A stretch of DNA of 64,000 nt from Rhynchopus sp. YZ270_cl-10 (Eukaryota > Euglenozoa > Diplonemea > Diplonemida > Diplonemidae): the NCBI GenBank assembly GCA_964035575.1, contig OZ037881.1, positions 558,001-622,000 on the forward strand, written 5' to 3'. Position numbers and translations under genes: made by a program. Positions within the stretch are counted from its first letter, which is position 1. Every line of letters begins with the position of its first letter. The notes under the pieces are model-generated. The model worked only from the letters and a program-made list of their open reading frames with translations. It made no database searches and was not told where the DNA came from. This document shows, one piece after another, positions 28,954 through 39,294 of the stretch.

Positions 28954-29792
28954 GAGGATATGTAACACTGCACGGGATAGGACACAAAAATGGATTGGGT
29001 TGGGGAAGGGGTTGAGGGTTCATTTCTTTCAAACGCATTGTGTGATGAGGAATTAAAGAACCAGACAAGAGGCCAACAACACTTGTAGCCTACCAACGAT
29101 ATGCTGTTATTTTACCTCTATTGTGGACAACTCAGGTTTGGAACCTTTGGATTGCGTGCAGTAAAATAAGAAATCGTATTGGTGGTAACAAGGCATCATT
29201 GAAACCAAGGTAGCTATTGTCTGACAATTTGCGAGGATGGTGTGATCGGAGCCCTTTGAAGGCAAATGGCCTGGAATACACACATTGACTGAAACAACGG
29301 AAGCAGACAAGCACGTACGTTCATTTGACAATGAACTGTGCGTGTCTCGAACGAAAACAAAGAATCGGAGAAAAAATACAAGAGCTCAAGCAAAATCAGA
29401 AGCGTTACCCTTCATCGTGGAAAGGGTTGGAGGTGGCAAAACTGTACTTTACTGCACAGATCTGCCCACCACGAGGATCGCTCCTGAATGTCAAGCTTCT
29501 TCTTCACCAACAAGAGAATGGTAGTTGAAGTGCAAACGCCTCTGTGGGCTCAGGCACCAAAGAAGTGCGCAGATGCGAAACGAAAAAAGGTGACTTGAAA
29601 GTGGAAATGCCTCAATGGAGGCTGGCACCAAGCACGTGAGGTTGCAAGGAAACATACTTGAAAAATGGATGTGATTGCACACATCGTTTTTGAAGAATGT
29701 TTCCACCACAAAAAAAATAAGAATAAGAAATAAGAAAACAGAAAACCAAATCACTACACAACAAGTCGAAACCACAGACACACCAAGAAACC
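28954..29792. other. Intergenic, downstream of dehydrogenase copy 2
   Basis: Counterpart of 1972-2829 with noticeable differences: a rearranged stretch near 29207-29225 and a roughly 30-bp deletion near 29706. It includes the hairpin pair at 29524-29632. No gene. Confidence 0.6.
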
Positions 29793-30827
29793 TCACTCAA
29801 GGTCCTGGACAAGAACGTCACGGAAACGTGGCTTCCCCTGACGCACACGGTCCATGGCCTCGTTCGCCTGCGACATGGGCATCTCGTCGACCATGGACAC
29901 GACGTTGTGCTCTGCCGCAAGTGCAAGCATCTCACGCACCTCAGCAGGAGACGCCAGCACAGACCCGTGCAGGTGCAGCCCACGCACAATCATGTTGTAC
30001 GCAGAGAACTCCTGCTTCTCAAGCGACAGCCCCACGAGGCACGCCCCACCGTCCACGTCCAGCAGGTTCAGGTACGCATCCCAGTCCAGCTTCCCCACCG
30101 TCACAAGCAGGAAGTCGAGCGACTTGGCTGCCGCCGCCATCGCCGCTGCATCGCCGCTGTTCACAAACGCGTCTGCACCCAGCTTCCGCGCAAGCTCCTC
30201 CTTGTCAGGCGTGTGCGAAATCGCCGTCACCTTGCGCCCCATCGCCTTCGCAAACTGCACAGCCATGTGCCCAAGACCCCCGATCCCAACAACCCCGACA
30301 CGCGACCCGGGCTTTGAGTAGCGCTTCAGGGGCGAGAACACCGTCACACCCGCACACATCAGCGGTGCCGCCTGTGCAGACGGCAGCACCTCGGGCAGCG
30401 CATATGCAAACCGCGAGTCCACCACAAGCCTCTGTGCAAACCCACCGAAGCTGCGTGTCCCGCTCTCCGCATGTGTCCCACGCAGCAGGTCCAAGCGAGA
30501 GGCACAGTACTGCTCCGTACTCCCAGCACACTGCCCGCAGTCCCCACAGCTCCCGCCCTGCCCGCCAACACCCACACGCTGTCCCACTGTCAGCTCTGCC
30601 TTGTCCCCAGCACTCACCACAAACCCGACAATCTCATGTCCCGGCACAACAGGGGCAGGGCGCGGCAGTGCAAGCGTGTCAGCAAGCAGCACATCAGACG
30701 CACACACTCCGCAGTGCGTGATCTTCACCTCCACGTCGTACGGGCACAGCGAGCGCGGCTCGTACTCGAATGCCTCCACTGATGTCTTCCCAGGGTGCAC
30801 AGCAAGCGCCTTTACTTGGGATGTCAT
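29793..30827 (-). CDS. Zinc-dependent alcohol dehydrogenase, CAD-like, copy 2
   Basis: Encodes a 344-aa protein identical to that at 2830-3864, with the same zinc ligands (C39, H64, E65, C158; structural C94, C97, C100, C108) and the GIGGLG nucleotide-binding motif. The three nucleotide differences noticed are all silent (Ser, Gly and Asp codons). The 5' region up to the metallopeptidase is also unchanged, so both copies are probably expressed in the same way. Confidence 0.93.
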   Translation of the reverse strand: MTSQVKALAVHPGKTSVEAFEYEPRSLCPYDVEVKITHCGVCASDVLLADTLALPRPAPVVPGHEIVGFVVSAGDKAELTVGQRVGVGGQGGSCGDCGQCAGSTEQYCASRLDLLRGTHAESGTRSFGGFAQRLVVDSRFAYALPEVLPSAQAAPLMCAGVTVFSPLKRYSKPGSRVGVVGIGGLGHMAVQFAKAMGRKVTAISHTPDKEELARKLGADAFVNSGDAAAMAAAAKSLDFLLVTVGKLDWDAYLNLLDVDGGACLVGLSLEKQEFSAYNMIVRGLHLHGSVLASPAEVREMLALAAEHNVVSMVDEMPMSQANEAMDRVRQGKPRFRDVLVQDLE

Positions 30828-32174
30828 TGTTGTGTGTCTTGTCTTTTCAAAGAAAAAAGAGTGGTCTTGAATTCCTGTCATTCAAGTGTGGTGATCATGG
30901 TGGGAGGAGAGTGTGAGTAGGAGGATAAGGGGAGAAGGGAGGAAGGGACATATGGAAAGATGAGACGAAAATGTGCCAAAAAAATAGCTTTCTCTTTTGT
31001 TGTTGTATCTGTTCCATCCGAAGATGTCCTTGCTTGCTTGTGAGCAATGTTATCGCAAGCAACAAAACATGGAAGAAAAACGAGGGTGGGATAAATAAGA
31101 ACCTGCCCTGTGTTAAAGCGAGCGAGCGAGCCATCCAGGACTGCGTGGGTGTGTGACCTGCTGTTGTTTCTGTTGCAGGACACACAGCCACTCTATTTTC
31201 CTGTGGGAACACCCACTGCTTTTCACACAGGTCGAAGGTCAGGGTGTGTGAAGGGAAAAGAATTGAAACCGACAGGAGGTGGTGGTGACTCTGTGCATTC
31301 GAAGACACACAGGCACCTCTCTCCAACGGATAGACAACGTGGTGGCATGTAGAACGGGCCAAAGTAAACAACAAAACGGTGTCTTTGAAACAAACCAACT
31401 ACACCACAGGCCAAACAGAACTGTTTTGGGGAAAAAGCGTGCGTGCGGGTGCATACTTCGTTGCAAACAGAAAGGTTCTGTGAGATAGTGTGTCTATGAA
31501 GCTCTTGGTGAAGGAGCCGTTATCTCTCAGCCTTCCTGTTCCCATCCCAAATAGCAAACGCAGAACAGGTTGGGGCAGGTGACAATCAACGTCACCTTGA
31601 AGACAAAGGTGTGTGAGAAGGGAGAAAGGGAGGACAGACAAAGCCGTCAAGTTTTAATTGTGGTGATTCCTGAATTGTACTATTCCTGTCCAACAACGTC
31701 ACAAACACAGCTGGCGAGACAAGCTGAGAAAGGTCAGTGGATGAACTAAACAAAAGCGAGAAAGGTTGTCAGATGAATGGGCCTCACGGGCACATGACAC
31801 ACACCTCTTTCGAAAGCAGCCATGCGCAACAAGGCAGAGCTGTGTGCGTTGTGTCCTTCCTCACCTGGCACATAGAACCAACGAGGTGCCTGAGGAAGGC
31901 ACACAACAGCAAACAAAACAGAATTAAAAAGCATGTGGAATGTGGAAATTCGAAATTCGAAAAAGCAGTTGTGCTGCAGGTGGAAGACCAAAATGGTGAT
32001 ATCGAAAAACAGGCAATGCTAATGGGAAGCCCATCTCCTGCAGCGCAAAGGGAAAGTGGGATATGAAATATGAAATAACAATTTGTGTTTGTTGGGATCG
32101 GAGGCCACAGAAGCCGCCATTCGCAGATAGTATATTGTAAAATGATGCAGACACGTGCCCGTCACCCTCAGTCC
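30828..32174. other. Intergenic region between dehydrogenase and metallopeptidase, copy 2
   Basis: Essentially identical to 3865-5211. No gene is supported in it. Confidence 0.6.
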
Positions 32175-34661
32175 TCAGTGCGACAGGTGCTCCGCAGGCA
32201 CGTTCTGCTTCACACCAGTTGGCAGCGTCCACTCCAGCTTCAGGGTTGCCTTCGACACGTGTTCGAAGAAGTGGATCTCCAGGTCGTGCAGGCCTGCAGA
32301 CAGCTGCAACGTCACCGACTTGGTGAGCACCCCATGCACGCCGCCGTTCTCAATCACAAGCTCGTCGTCCAGCCACAGCAGCGACCCGTCGCTCGACTTC
32401 ATGTGCAGGGTGTACTCCCCAGCAACCTCGACCCTCAGGAAGCCCTCCAACGTCGCCGCAAAGTCGTCCACCAGAGTTGCGTCAATCGCCTTCCAGTGCC
32501 TGTTCCGGAACACCACACGGTCGGACACAACCACGTGCAGAGGGGTCAGGGCCTCAAAGTCAGGGAAGTCCTCCATGGTGCCCGCAGTCTTGTACACAGA
32601 CGTCGTCAGTCCAGGGAGGGTGGTTGGCGGGAGTGGGAGTGGGAGTGGGACAGGTGCGGCAGGTGCGTCCGTGGTCGGTGTGGGAGGGTTGGTTGCCGGT
32701 GGTGCGTCAGTTGCCGGTGTGTCTGTCGCAGGTGCTTTGGTCGCAGGTGCGTCCGTGGAAGGTGCGCTGGTTGCAGGTGCGTCAGTTGCTGGAGCCTTGG
32801 TTGCGGGAGCATCTGTCGCAGGTGCGTCCGTGGTCACAGGTGGTGCAGAAGGTGCAATGGTTGCAACAGACGAGGGAGGACGTGTGGTGCACGACATTTC
32901 GAACTCGTCAAGCCAGCCGTTTCCAAAGAAAATGGCAACATCCATCCCCCCAGCACACTCAGACCTGATGCCCGCTGTCGCCACCTCGACACCGTCAATG
33001 GACACAGTGTACTGAGACGCAGCCCAGTCAAGGTCCATCCTCACAGCATAGAAACGCTCTGTCTCGGGGTGTGCGACCCCTGTGAGGCGCGACCCTCCGA
33101 CACCCCACTCCCCAGTCGAGTAGCGCTGCAGCACTGCACACGTCTTCGTCCCCCTCCGCAGGCGCAGCGCCGGTGTTGCTTGCGGCCCGCTCATCACAGC
33201 CATGTGGAACGTGACTGTGTGCGGCTCGCTGTCTGCAACGTTCAGCCGTGCCTGTCCACGGTCCGCCGACCCCACGTCCCCTGCACGCATGCTCCCACCG
33301 CCAGCCACAAACAGAGACGAGTCCTCCGTCACAGGGTTCGTCCCAAACGGCCACCACGACAGCTCCCTGTCAAACGAGGTTGTGTAGTCCCTCGGGCACG
33401 TCACCGTCCCGCTGCAGTCGACACCTGCGTACCCAGCCGCACACTGGCACGGACGGATCGCGTCCTCCACACACGTCCCGTGACCGCTGCACACGTTAGC
33501 ATCGTTCGCATCAACCCCGAAGCACACGAGGTGTGCTGTCGCCACCCGCACCGTCACCGCACACGTCGTCGCAGGGCCGTTCAACTCCGACCCGGTGAAG
33601 GTCGCACTCAGCGTGAAGGTCTGTCCCGCAAGTGCCGGCGACGGTGTGAACGTGACCCCCGTGTACGCAATGCTCCCGATGTTGCTGCCCGACGCCTTCG
33701 AGTACGCCACCTGCCCCGCAGGTGCTGTCGTCCCCTCGTACGTCACCACAACAGACTTGGAGGCTGCGTACATCACGTTGAAGTCCATGTCCCACGGCTT
33801 CGAGTGCGGGATCACGTGCGCCTGCGTCGCGTCCACCGACCCCATGCACGTCGGCCGTGCGTACTCAGCAGAACACCCGTTGTACATGAAGTCAATTGCC
33901 TCCACGTCCCCTGCACTCAGCCCCGCACTCTGCCCAATCGTCTCCGGTGCAATGATTGTCGGTGCCCCGTTGCTGCTGAAGGCTTCTGCGTTGTAGTGCA
34001 TGATCGACCCGTAGTCGTACGCACCCAGCGAACGGCCGTTGTACGAGCCCATCTTGTTGAACTGGCTTGCGTACCCGGAAATCACGTTGTCGTAGTCCAC
34101 AATCACGTACTCGTCCCGGTCCCTCCGTGTCTGCTCGTGCATCAGCCCAAACGAGTGCCCCAGCTCGTGCACCGCCGACCCCATCGAACACCCAGGCGCA
34201 AGGTAGATTGTGTTCGGCCGTGTCGACAACGCCCCCAGCGGCGAGCTGCAGCCAATCGAGGCAACAAACTTCACGTACGGCAGCTCACAATCCGCCTCAC
34301 TTGTGCACAGCGTGAACCGCAGACACGTCTTCGCCTCCCAGTTCGCCACCGCACGTGTGATGCGCACGTCGTCTGCCGACAGCGGCGTCACCCCGTCCCA
34401 GAGCGCCGCTGTGTCCACAATGTACCGCACCTGTCCCCCTGCCCAGAGCTGCGAGTGGCGAGACACCGACGACGCCGACAGCGCCTCCCCGTCCCGCCCC
34501 GCCCCACGCGGCACCTGGATGTCGCCCTCCACAAGCTCAAAGTCCTTCACACTTGCAGCCTCCCCCGACCGCACAGCTCCCGACGCAGTTGTGCAGGTGC
34601 AGGTGCAGAACAGCAGCAGCAGCAGCAGCAGCTTCGGTGCAACAGCCTTTTTCGCCTGCAT
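32175..34661 (-). CDS. Secreted astacin-type metallopeptidase with EGF and PA14 domains, copy 2
   Basis: 828 aa with the same architecture as the protein at 5212-7701: leucine-rich signal peptide, EGD propeptide motif, astacin domain with HELGHSFGLMHE and SIMHY, EGF-like module, concanavalin-like region, Thr/Ala/Pro linker and PA14 domain. The signal-peptide leucine run is one residue shorter overall and contains a Phe. The GT-rich 5' leader also differs in repeat number. Block A of the composite repeat starts 218 bp upstream of the start codon. Confidence 0.93.
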   Translation of the reverse strand: MQAKKAVAPKLLLLLLLFCTCTCTTASGAVRSGEAASVKDFELVEGDIQVPRGAGRDGEALSASSVSRHSQLWAGGQVRYIVDTAALWDGVTPLSADDVRITRAVANWEAKTCLRFTLCTSEADCELPYVKFVASIGCSSPLGALSTRPNTIYLAPGCSMGSAVHELGHSFGLMHEQTRRDRDEYVIVDYDNVISGYASQFNKMGSYNGRSLGAYDYGSIMHYNAEAFSSNGAPTIIAPETIGQSAGLSAGDVEAIDFMYNGCSAEYARPTCMGSVDATQAHVIPHSKPWDMDFNVMYAASKSVVVTYEGTTAPAGQVAYSKASGSNIGSIAYTGVTFTPSPALAGQTFTLSATFTGSELNGPATTCAVTVRVATAHLVCFGVDANDANVCSGHGTCVEDAIRPCQCAAGYAGVDCSGTVTCPRDYTTSFDRELSWWPFGTNPVTEDSSLFVAGGGSMRAGDVGSADRGQARLNVADSEPHTVTFHMAVMSGPQATPALRLRRGTKTCAVLQRYSTGEWGVGGSRLTGVAHPETERFYAVRMDLDWAASQYTVSIDGVEVATAGIRSECAGGMDVAIFFGNGWLDEFEMSCTTRPPSSVATIAPSAPPVTTDAPATDAPATKAPATDAPATSAPSTDAPATKAPATDTPATDAPPATNPPTPTTDAPAAPVPLPLPLPPTTLPGLTTSVYKTAGTMEDFPDFEALTPLHVVVSDRVVFRNRHWKAIDATLVDDFAATLEGFLRVEVAGEYTLHMKSSDGSLLWLDDELVIENGGVHGVLTKSVTLQLSAGLHDLEIHFFEHVSKATLKLEWTLPTGVKQNVPAEHLSH

Positions 34662-34878
34662 TGTCTCGCTCACGCTGCGGCTCTTGTGTGTGTGTGTGTG
34701 CGTGTGGCGGTCTGTGTGTCTTTGTTTGTGTGTTGAAAACAAGGCTCTCTTTTATGTTTCTGGATATACCCTGTGGTGTGTGTGGTGTGGTTTGGTGTGG
34801 GATGTGCAACGGAGACTTGGGAAGGAAGAATGAGAGGGAAGTACACTGAAAAGCGTGACACAGTATTGTGGTGTGTGT

Positions 34879-35624
34879 GGTGTGGTCAGCGCAAGTAGGA
34901 CACAAAGTGTCCCAGGTTCGTAGTCGCAGGCATTCGTCAAAGCCATTCGGAAGAGGGAGACTGCTGATAGATCATCATGCCACAGAGGGAGAGTGTCTTC
35001 TCTTCCCGTTGCCTTCGTGTCCATTTCCATGTCAGACGTAGCCAAAATTGTTTCTCAACATTCCCGCAAAGGAGTCCGTTTAAAGACACGCATGAATAAT
35101 AGTGTTATCATCATATGTCTGTTGCGAAGGAGTGCAGACCTGCATGCATATGTCCATCTCCGCCTACTGGTTCACACCTTTCGGCACAGTGCAGCCCCAG
35201 GTGCAGTGAGTGGACGTGGTGTTTGCAAGTGGAAGCAAGTGTGTGTGTGTGTGGGTGTCAGTCTCGTCTTCTTAATGTTGTAATCAACAGCGTTGCTTCA
35301 TACGCAAATTGCCAAATTATTAAGTTTTGTCATCATCCCCTGCAGGAGGAGGAGTCGTGAGGCTGAAGGCCAAGCCTCGCATGCTTGGTCACGCAAAGCC
35401 ACAACGAAAGCCAAGTTAAAGAAATCAGTCCGCCCGTCGAAAGTTTTAGTCAATCAACGCACCTCCCGTGAAGGGGGCACTCCGAATTAGTACACACCGA
35501 AGGCATTTGGGGTTGTCATCATCTCTCTTTGTGGCTGTGCTTGTTCCTTGTGGCGTGTCTTCGGGGCCTACTCGTGGTGTGCGGTGTATCAGGAACAGTC
35601 CGCAACCTCGTCACGCTCCGTCGT
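34879..35624. repeat. Composite repeat A-B-(partial B')
   Basis: Block A (34879-35051), block B (35052-35362) and the first 260 bp of B' (35363-35624). Identity ends near CACGCTCCGTCGT, just before the region downstream of PARP-like gene 2. This copy keeps the B-B' junction that copy 1 has lost at 8394. Confidence 0.88.
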
Positions 35625-36238
35625 TTAGTATTCAACTGCAGATCTGGTGCAGGGTTGGAGCAAAGATTTGGATTGAAGGGTATTTGAGCAATACGGGTTG
35701 AGCTTGGGAGAAGACAATGAGAGGGGGAGGATCGTGGTGTTGTTTTCGACAATCGTTGGTGTCTTACTTTTCCGTCTATTTTTCCTTCTTTTTTTTGCAC
35801 ATAAATGCTGAGAATACGCATCGAAGCATCACGTTACACATTGTGAGTGTCTTAGAACGCATTGGAAAACAGCCTGAAACTTAGCAGTAGACATAAAAAT
35901 GAATCATCAATTTATAATATGCGCCAGCCCTCGGTTGCAGTCTTACTAGATTGCCCAACACAGGAGTTTCGGTGTTCCTGATATCAATACACAGAGGCTT
36001 CCAACACCACCCCGAGACAGAATAGAAACGACATGCACGCTATAGTGCTAAGCTGGCAATGGGAAATAGAAACGATAAAAGCAAGTATAAGGAAGTACCG
36101 CTGAGCTGTGGTATTTTTCCACCCACCACATCACTACAACAGTGAAGAAAAAAAACGAACTTCCGGAGCATACACGAGATATGAGAGACAAGCACCACGC
36201 ACCAGACCCGAGACGGTGTTGAGAGTTTGAGATCTGCC
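35625..36238. other. Intergenic, downstream flank of PARP-like gene 2
   Basis: No gene. It contains the second copy of the PARP-downstream element (about 35800-35894, starting CATAAATGCTGAGAA, with CGAAGCATCAC and CATTGTGAG), and near 36215-36240 a TTGAGATCTG-CTCACGGAAGCGGC segment shared with the end of PARP-like gene 1. Confidence 0.55.
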
Positions 36239-38821
36239 TCACGGAAGCGGCAGTGGCACATGGTAGTCCACAACATACAGCGGGAGCACCTGTGCCGGGT
36301 GGAACAAGATGTACTCAGAGTTGATCACTCCCCTGCCCGGCACCGCAGCAGCAGCACCCATACCCTTCACAAAGTACGAGTCGTGTCCCTTCAACGTGTC
36401 CCACGTGTGAGTGTTGTTCTCCAGAAACTTCGTTGGGTCTTCCGGGTACGTGATGTGGTGCATGCCGTCCTTCTGCTTCAGGTTCGAGTCAATCAGGAAC
36501 GGGTTTCCCAGGTTGACACGGCACCTCACAAGTGAGTGCTGTCCCTTGTGTGGACGCACGTAGCGGTGTGACTTTGCAGCCAGGTCTGTAAGGTAAATAC
36601 CATGACCGTACATGTGACACATGTTCCACTTGTGTGGCTCTGTGCAGTGTTTGCAGTCTGTCCCACACAGAGTGGTGCTCAGACTCTTCTTCCCAGACAC
36701 AGGACACGAGTCCGAAGGATTTGTGTCAGACGGTGCCTGCAGCGACTTCTTCAGCACAGTGTCGAGCACAGCACACGAAGTCCCGTGCCACAACTCCTTC
36801 TCACTCACGTTCCCGTGCTTCCTGTTCAGGTAAGTACGACGAGTCTCGTACGCTGCCTCCTGTGCTGTGTTCACCACACGCCTGATTCGAGACACACGCC
36901 CAACACCTGCTGCCTCCACCTCCTGTGCCAGCTCCATGTACTTCGCAGACCCCACAGCAAGTGTCTCGTACTCCAGCTTTGCAGACGCAAGAGGGAATGC
37001 AAACGCCTCGTGCTTGAACGGACACGCCTCTGTCCAGTTCTCATGTCCACGCAGGTTCCACATTCTGCAGAACTTCCCTGCTCCGTGCAGCCTCGGACAG
37101 CGCAATAGCTGCTTGTACGGGTTCTCTGGCTGTGCGTCATCAACAGAGATCTGGTAACCCTCCTTCCCGTACGGACGTGTGTTCAGCTCCGCCACCTGTG
37201 CTTGTGTCAGGCTCGTTGCAAACTCCACAAAGGCACCAAAACGCGCAGCGTTTATGTCCACAATCACCTGCTTCACATCGTGGCCTGCGAGGAACTTGTC
37301 CAGGTCTGCACGCACTGCGTCATGGTTAGCCTCAAGGCTTGGGTCCAGCCATCCCACCCACACCTGCGACGTTGATGCTGCCATCATACCACAGTCGAGA
37401 CGACCTTTGCACGGACGTTCACCGCCATACTGGGATTCCCGAAGACGCTGCAAGCTCTCCTCCCCTGCCTTCTCGTCCGTCGCAAACGCAGACAGCGTTC
37501 TGTACAGCTCTGTGTCACCAGTGTCCTGGAACTGGATCAGGTACTGTGGAAGACATTGAACGTGGCCGTTGTTCTGTTTGATGACGTAGTACCCATTAGT
37601 CTTCTCCCACGTGTGGTCCACACCTTCCTTCCCAAGGATCAGGTGGCACACAAACATGTAACCACCACCACGTGCGTAACCCACCGACACACAAGGATCC
37701 TTTGCAAAGTACTCACCAGCACCATATAACTGACCAGACCGTCTCAGCGGGTCAAACCCCTTTGTCGCAATGCTCAACACGTTCTCCTCCCCAGACCCGT
37801 GGAAGCCATCAATCATGTCGGGTGCCTTCCCGTGCCGTTGTGTCATGTTGTACTCTGCACAGCGGAAACGGAACTCAAGTGAATCGTTGCGCAACTGCCA
37901 CGCCTTCAGCGCACGCACTTTCCCTCCACTCGCAGAGTGCACCTGGTCCTCCAGCAGCTTCAGCTTCGCCGCACCCACAAGTGTCAGGGTGTTTGCTGTT
38001 TTGTCGTTCAGGTCGTTCGCGGGATACGGGTTCTCCACATGTACACCGTCCGGGCACCGCGTCCCACTCGCCAGTGGTGCCTTTGTGCACTTCCCCCCAA
38101 GGTGCATCATGCAGATGCTCGGTGCACCTTTCACATTTCTGCGGACACCTTCCCCTGGCCGCATTGGTACGTCCACATCAGCCACATACACACGCAGCGT
38201 TGCACCCTCGACAGGACGCACATCGGTAGCTTTCATCTTGTTCTTCCCCTTGGACCACTTCGCCACAAACGTCACGTCCTGGTCCACTGCAAGGCTCTGT
38301 GCACGGTAGCTCTTGCTAATGTTGGATGAGGCACAGAACAAGTTCCCCATGTACACTGCTGCAGATGGCCCCATCACACCCTCCTCAATGAAGAGTGGCA
38401 GCTCAGGTGAAATCGTCCCAAAATATTTGTCGGGCATCCATATCGCCACCGTCCCACGCATGCGTGCACCACTCTGCACACGCAACTGAAACTCACTGCT
38501 GGTCGAACCTGCTACAGCTGCCTTCACGTCAGCAGGTGTGCTCACATCCGTCCCGTCCACACGCAGGATCTGCATCGTGCGCATCACCCCTGCAAGCGAC
38601 GCAGGGCTCCCAGGCTCCACAAACGTCACAACGTTGTTGTCATCGATGTCCATCCCAATATCGCCGTTACGTCCCTTCCACTCAACAGTGAGCGTCACCA
38701 CCGCTGCCGGAAGGCTCTTGTCATCGTTCGGTGTCTTCCCTCCTTTTTGGAAAGACACTCCTCCACTTTTGCGTGACTTCCCTCCTTTGCCATGTTTGCC
38801 ACCACCATACGTATGCGACAT
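36239..38821 (-). CDS. Two-domain PARP-like ADP-ribosyltransferase (paralog 2)
   Basis: 860 aa with the same module order as the protein at 8702-11458 but a much shorter Gly/Lys-rich N terminus (about 40 aa). PDZ-like, cold-shock-like, CCCH (CMMHLGGKC...CPDGVH), first PARP domain (FHGSG, GAGEYFAKD), RRM-like (VWVGWL, FGAFVEF), second CCCH and second PARP domain (WHGTS, GHGIYLTD, NSEYILF) are all intact. Its C terminus YHVPLPLP pairs it with paralog 1. In the first PARP domain RSGQLYGAG replaces RSGQAYGAG. Blocks C and A of the composite repeat begin about 100 bp upstream of the start codon. It probably acts in the cytosol on RNA-bound proteins; there is no targeting signal. Confidence 0.9.
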   Translation of the reverse strand: MSHTYGGGKHGKGGKSRKSGGVSFQKGGKTPNDDKSLPAAVVTLTVEWKGRNGDIGMDIDDNNVVTFVEPGSPASLAGVMRTMQILRVDGTDVSTPADVKAAVAGSTSSEFQLRVQSGARMRGTVAIWMPDKYFGTISPELPLFIEEGVMGPSAAVYMGNLFCASSNISKSYRAQSLAVDQDVTFVAKWSKGKNKMKATDVRPVEGATLRVYVADVDVPMRPGEGVRRNVKGAPSICMMHLGGKCTKAPLASGTRCPDGVHVENPYPANDLNDKTANTLTLVGAAKLKLLEDQVHSASGGKVRALKAWQLRNDSLEFRFRCAEYNMTQRHGKAPDMIDGFHGSGEENVLSIATKGFDPLRRSGQLYGAGEYFAKDPCVSVGYARGGGYMFVCHLILGKEGVDHTWEKTNGYYVIKQNNGHVQCLPQYLIQFQDTGDTELYRTLSAFATDEKAGEESLQRLRESQYGGERPCKGRLDCGMMAASTSQVWVGWLDPSLEANHDAVRADLDKFLAGHDVKQVIVDINAARFGAFVEFATSLTQAQVAELNTRPYGKEGYQISVDDAQPENPYKQLLRCPRLHGAGKFCRMWNLRGHENWTEACPFKHEAFAFPLASAKLEYETLAVGSAKYMELAQEVEAAGVGRVSRIRRVVNTAQEAAYETRRTYLNRKHGNVSEKELWHGTSCAVLDTVLKKSLQAPSDTNPSDSCPVSGKKSLSTTLCGTDCKHCTEPHKWNMCHMYGHGIYLTDLAAKSHRYVRPHKGQHSLVRCRVNLGNPFLIDSNLKQKDGMHHITYPEDPTKFLENNTHTWDTLKGHDSYFVKGMGAAAAVPGRGVINSEYILFHPAQVLPLYVVDYHVPLPLP

Positions 38822-38922
38822 AGTTCCTGGAAATGTGTTGTATGAATGCTGTCCTGTGTTGGGGATGCGTAGGTTAATGTTTTGCTTCGTAGTTGCGAAG
38901 ACACAAAAAGAGTCTAATAAAA

Positions 38923-39294
38923 GTATCTTTCCTTCAGCGGTAAGATCTGTGCCGCACAGTGTTCAGCAGCAAGAATCCAGAATGAGGATTGTCAAAACAA
39001 AACAGACAAAACCACTATCTCAGAGGGGACAAGTCGACCTCTCCCCTCGCAATGGTGGATCAAGGGGGGTGTGCGTAAAACTCTTGAAAGCCAAAAAAGG
39101 GTGTGACGACAAAACAAGGAGGTGTGGTCAGCGCAAGTAGGACACAAAGTGTCCCAGGTTCGTAGTCGCAGGCATTCGTCAAAGCCATTCGGAAGAGGGA
39201 GACTGCTGATAGATCATCATGCCACAGAGGGAGAGTGTCTTCTCTTCCCCTTTGCCTTCGTGTCCATTTCCATGTCAGACGTAGCCAAAATTGT
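38923..39294. repeat. Composite repeat C-core-A upstream of PARP-like gene 2
   Basis: Block C (38923-39086, core from 39018) is followed after 34 bp by block A (39121-39294), after which identity stops. The order C-core then A is the same as core (407-477) then A (512) at the left edge, which supports a single ancestral tandem unit. Confidence 0.85.

Larger units (their letters stand above)
27760..35362. repeat. 7.6-kb segmental duplication, copy 2
   Basis: Direct-orientation copy of 774-8394. Its left end begins in the middle of repeat block B, and its right end runs on into block B' (35363-35624), which copy 1 lacks. The two dehydrogenase proteins are identical, and three silent changes were noticed between their genes. 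The metallopeptidase copies differ by a silent change and in the leucine run. Confidence 0.93.
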
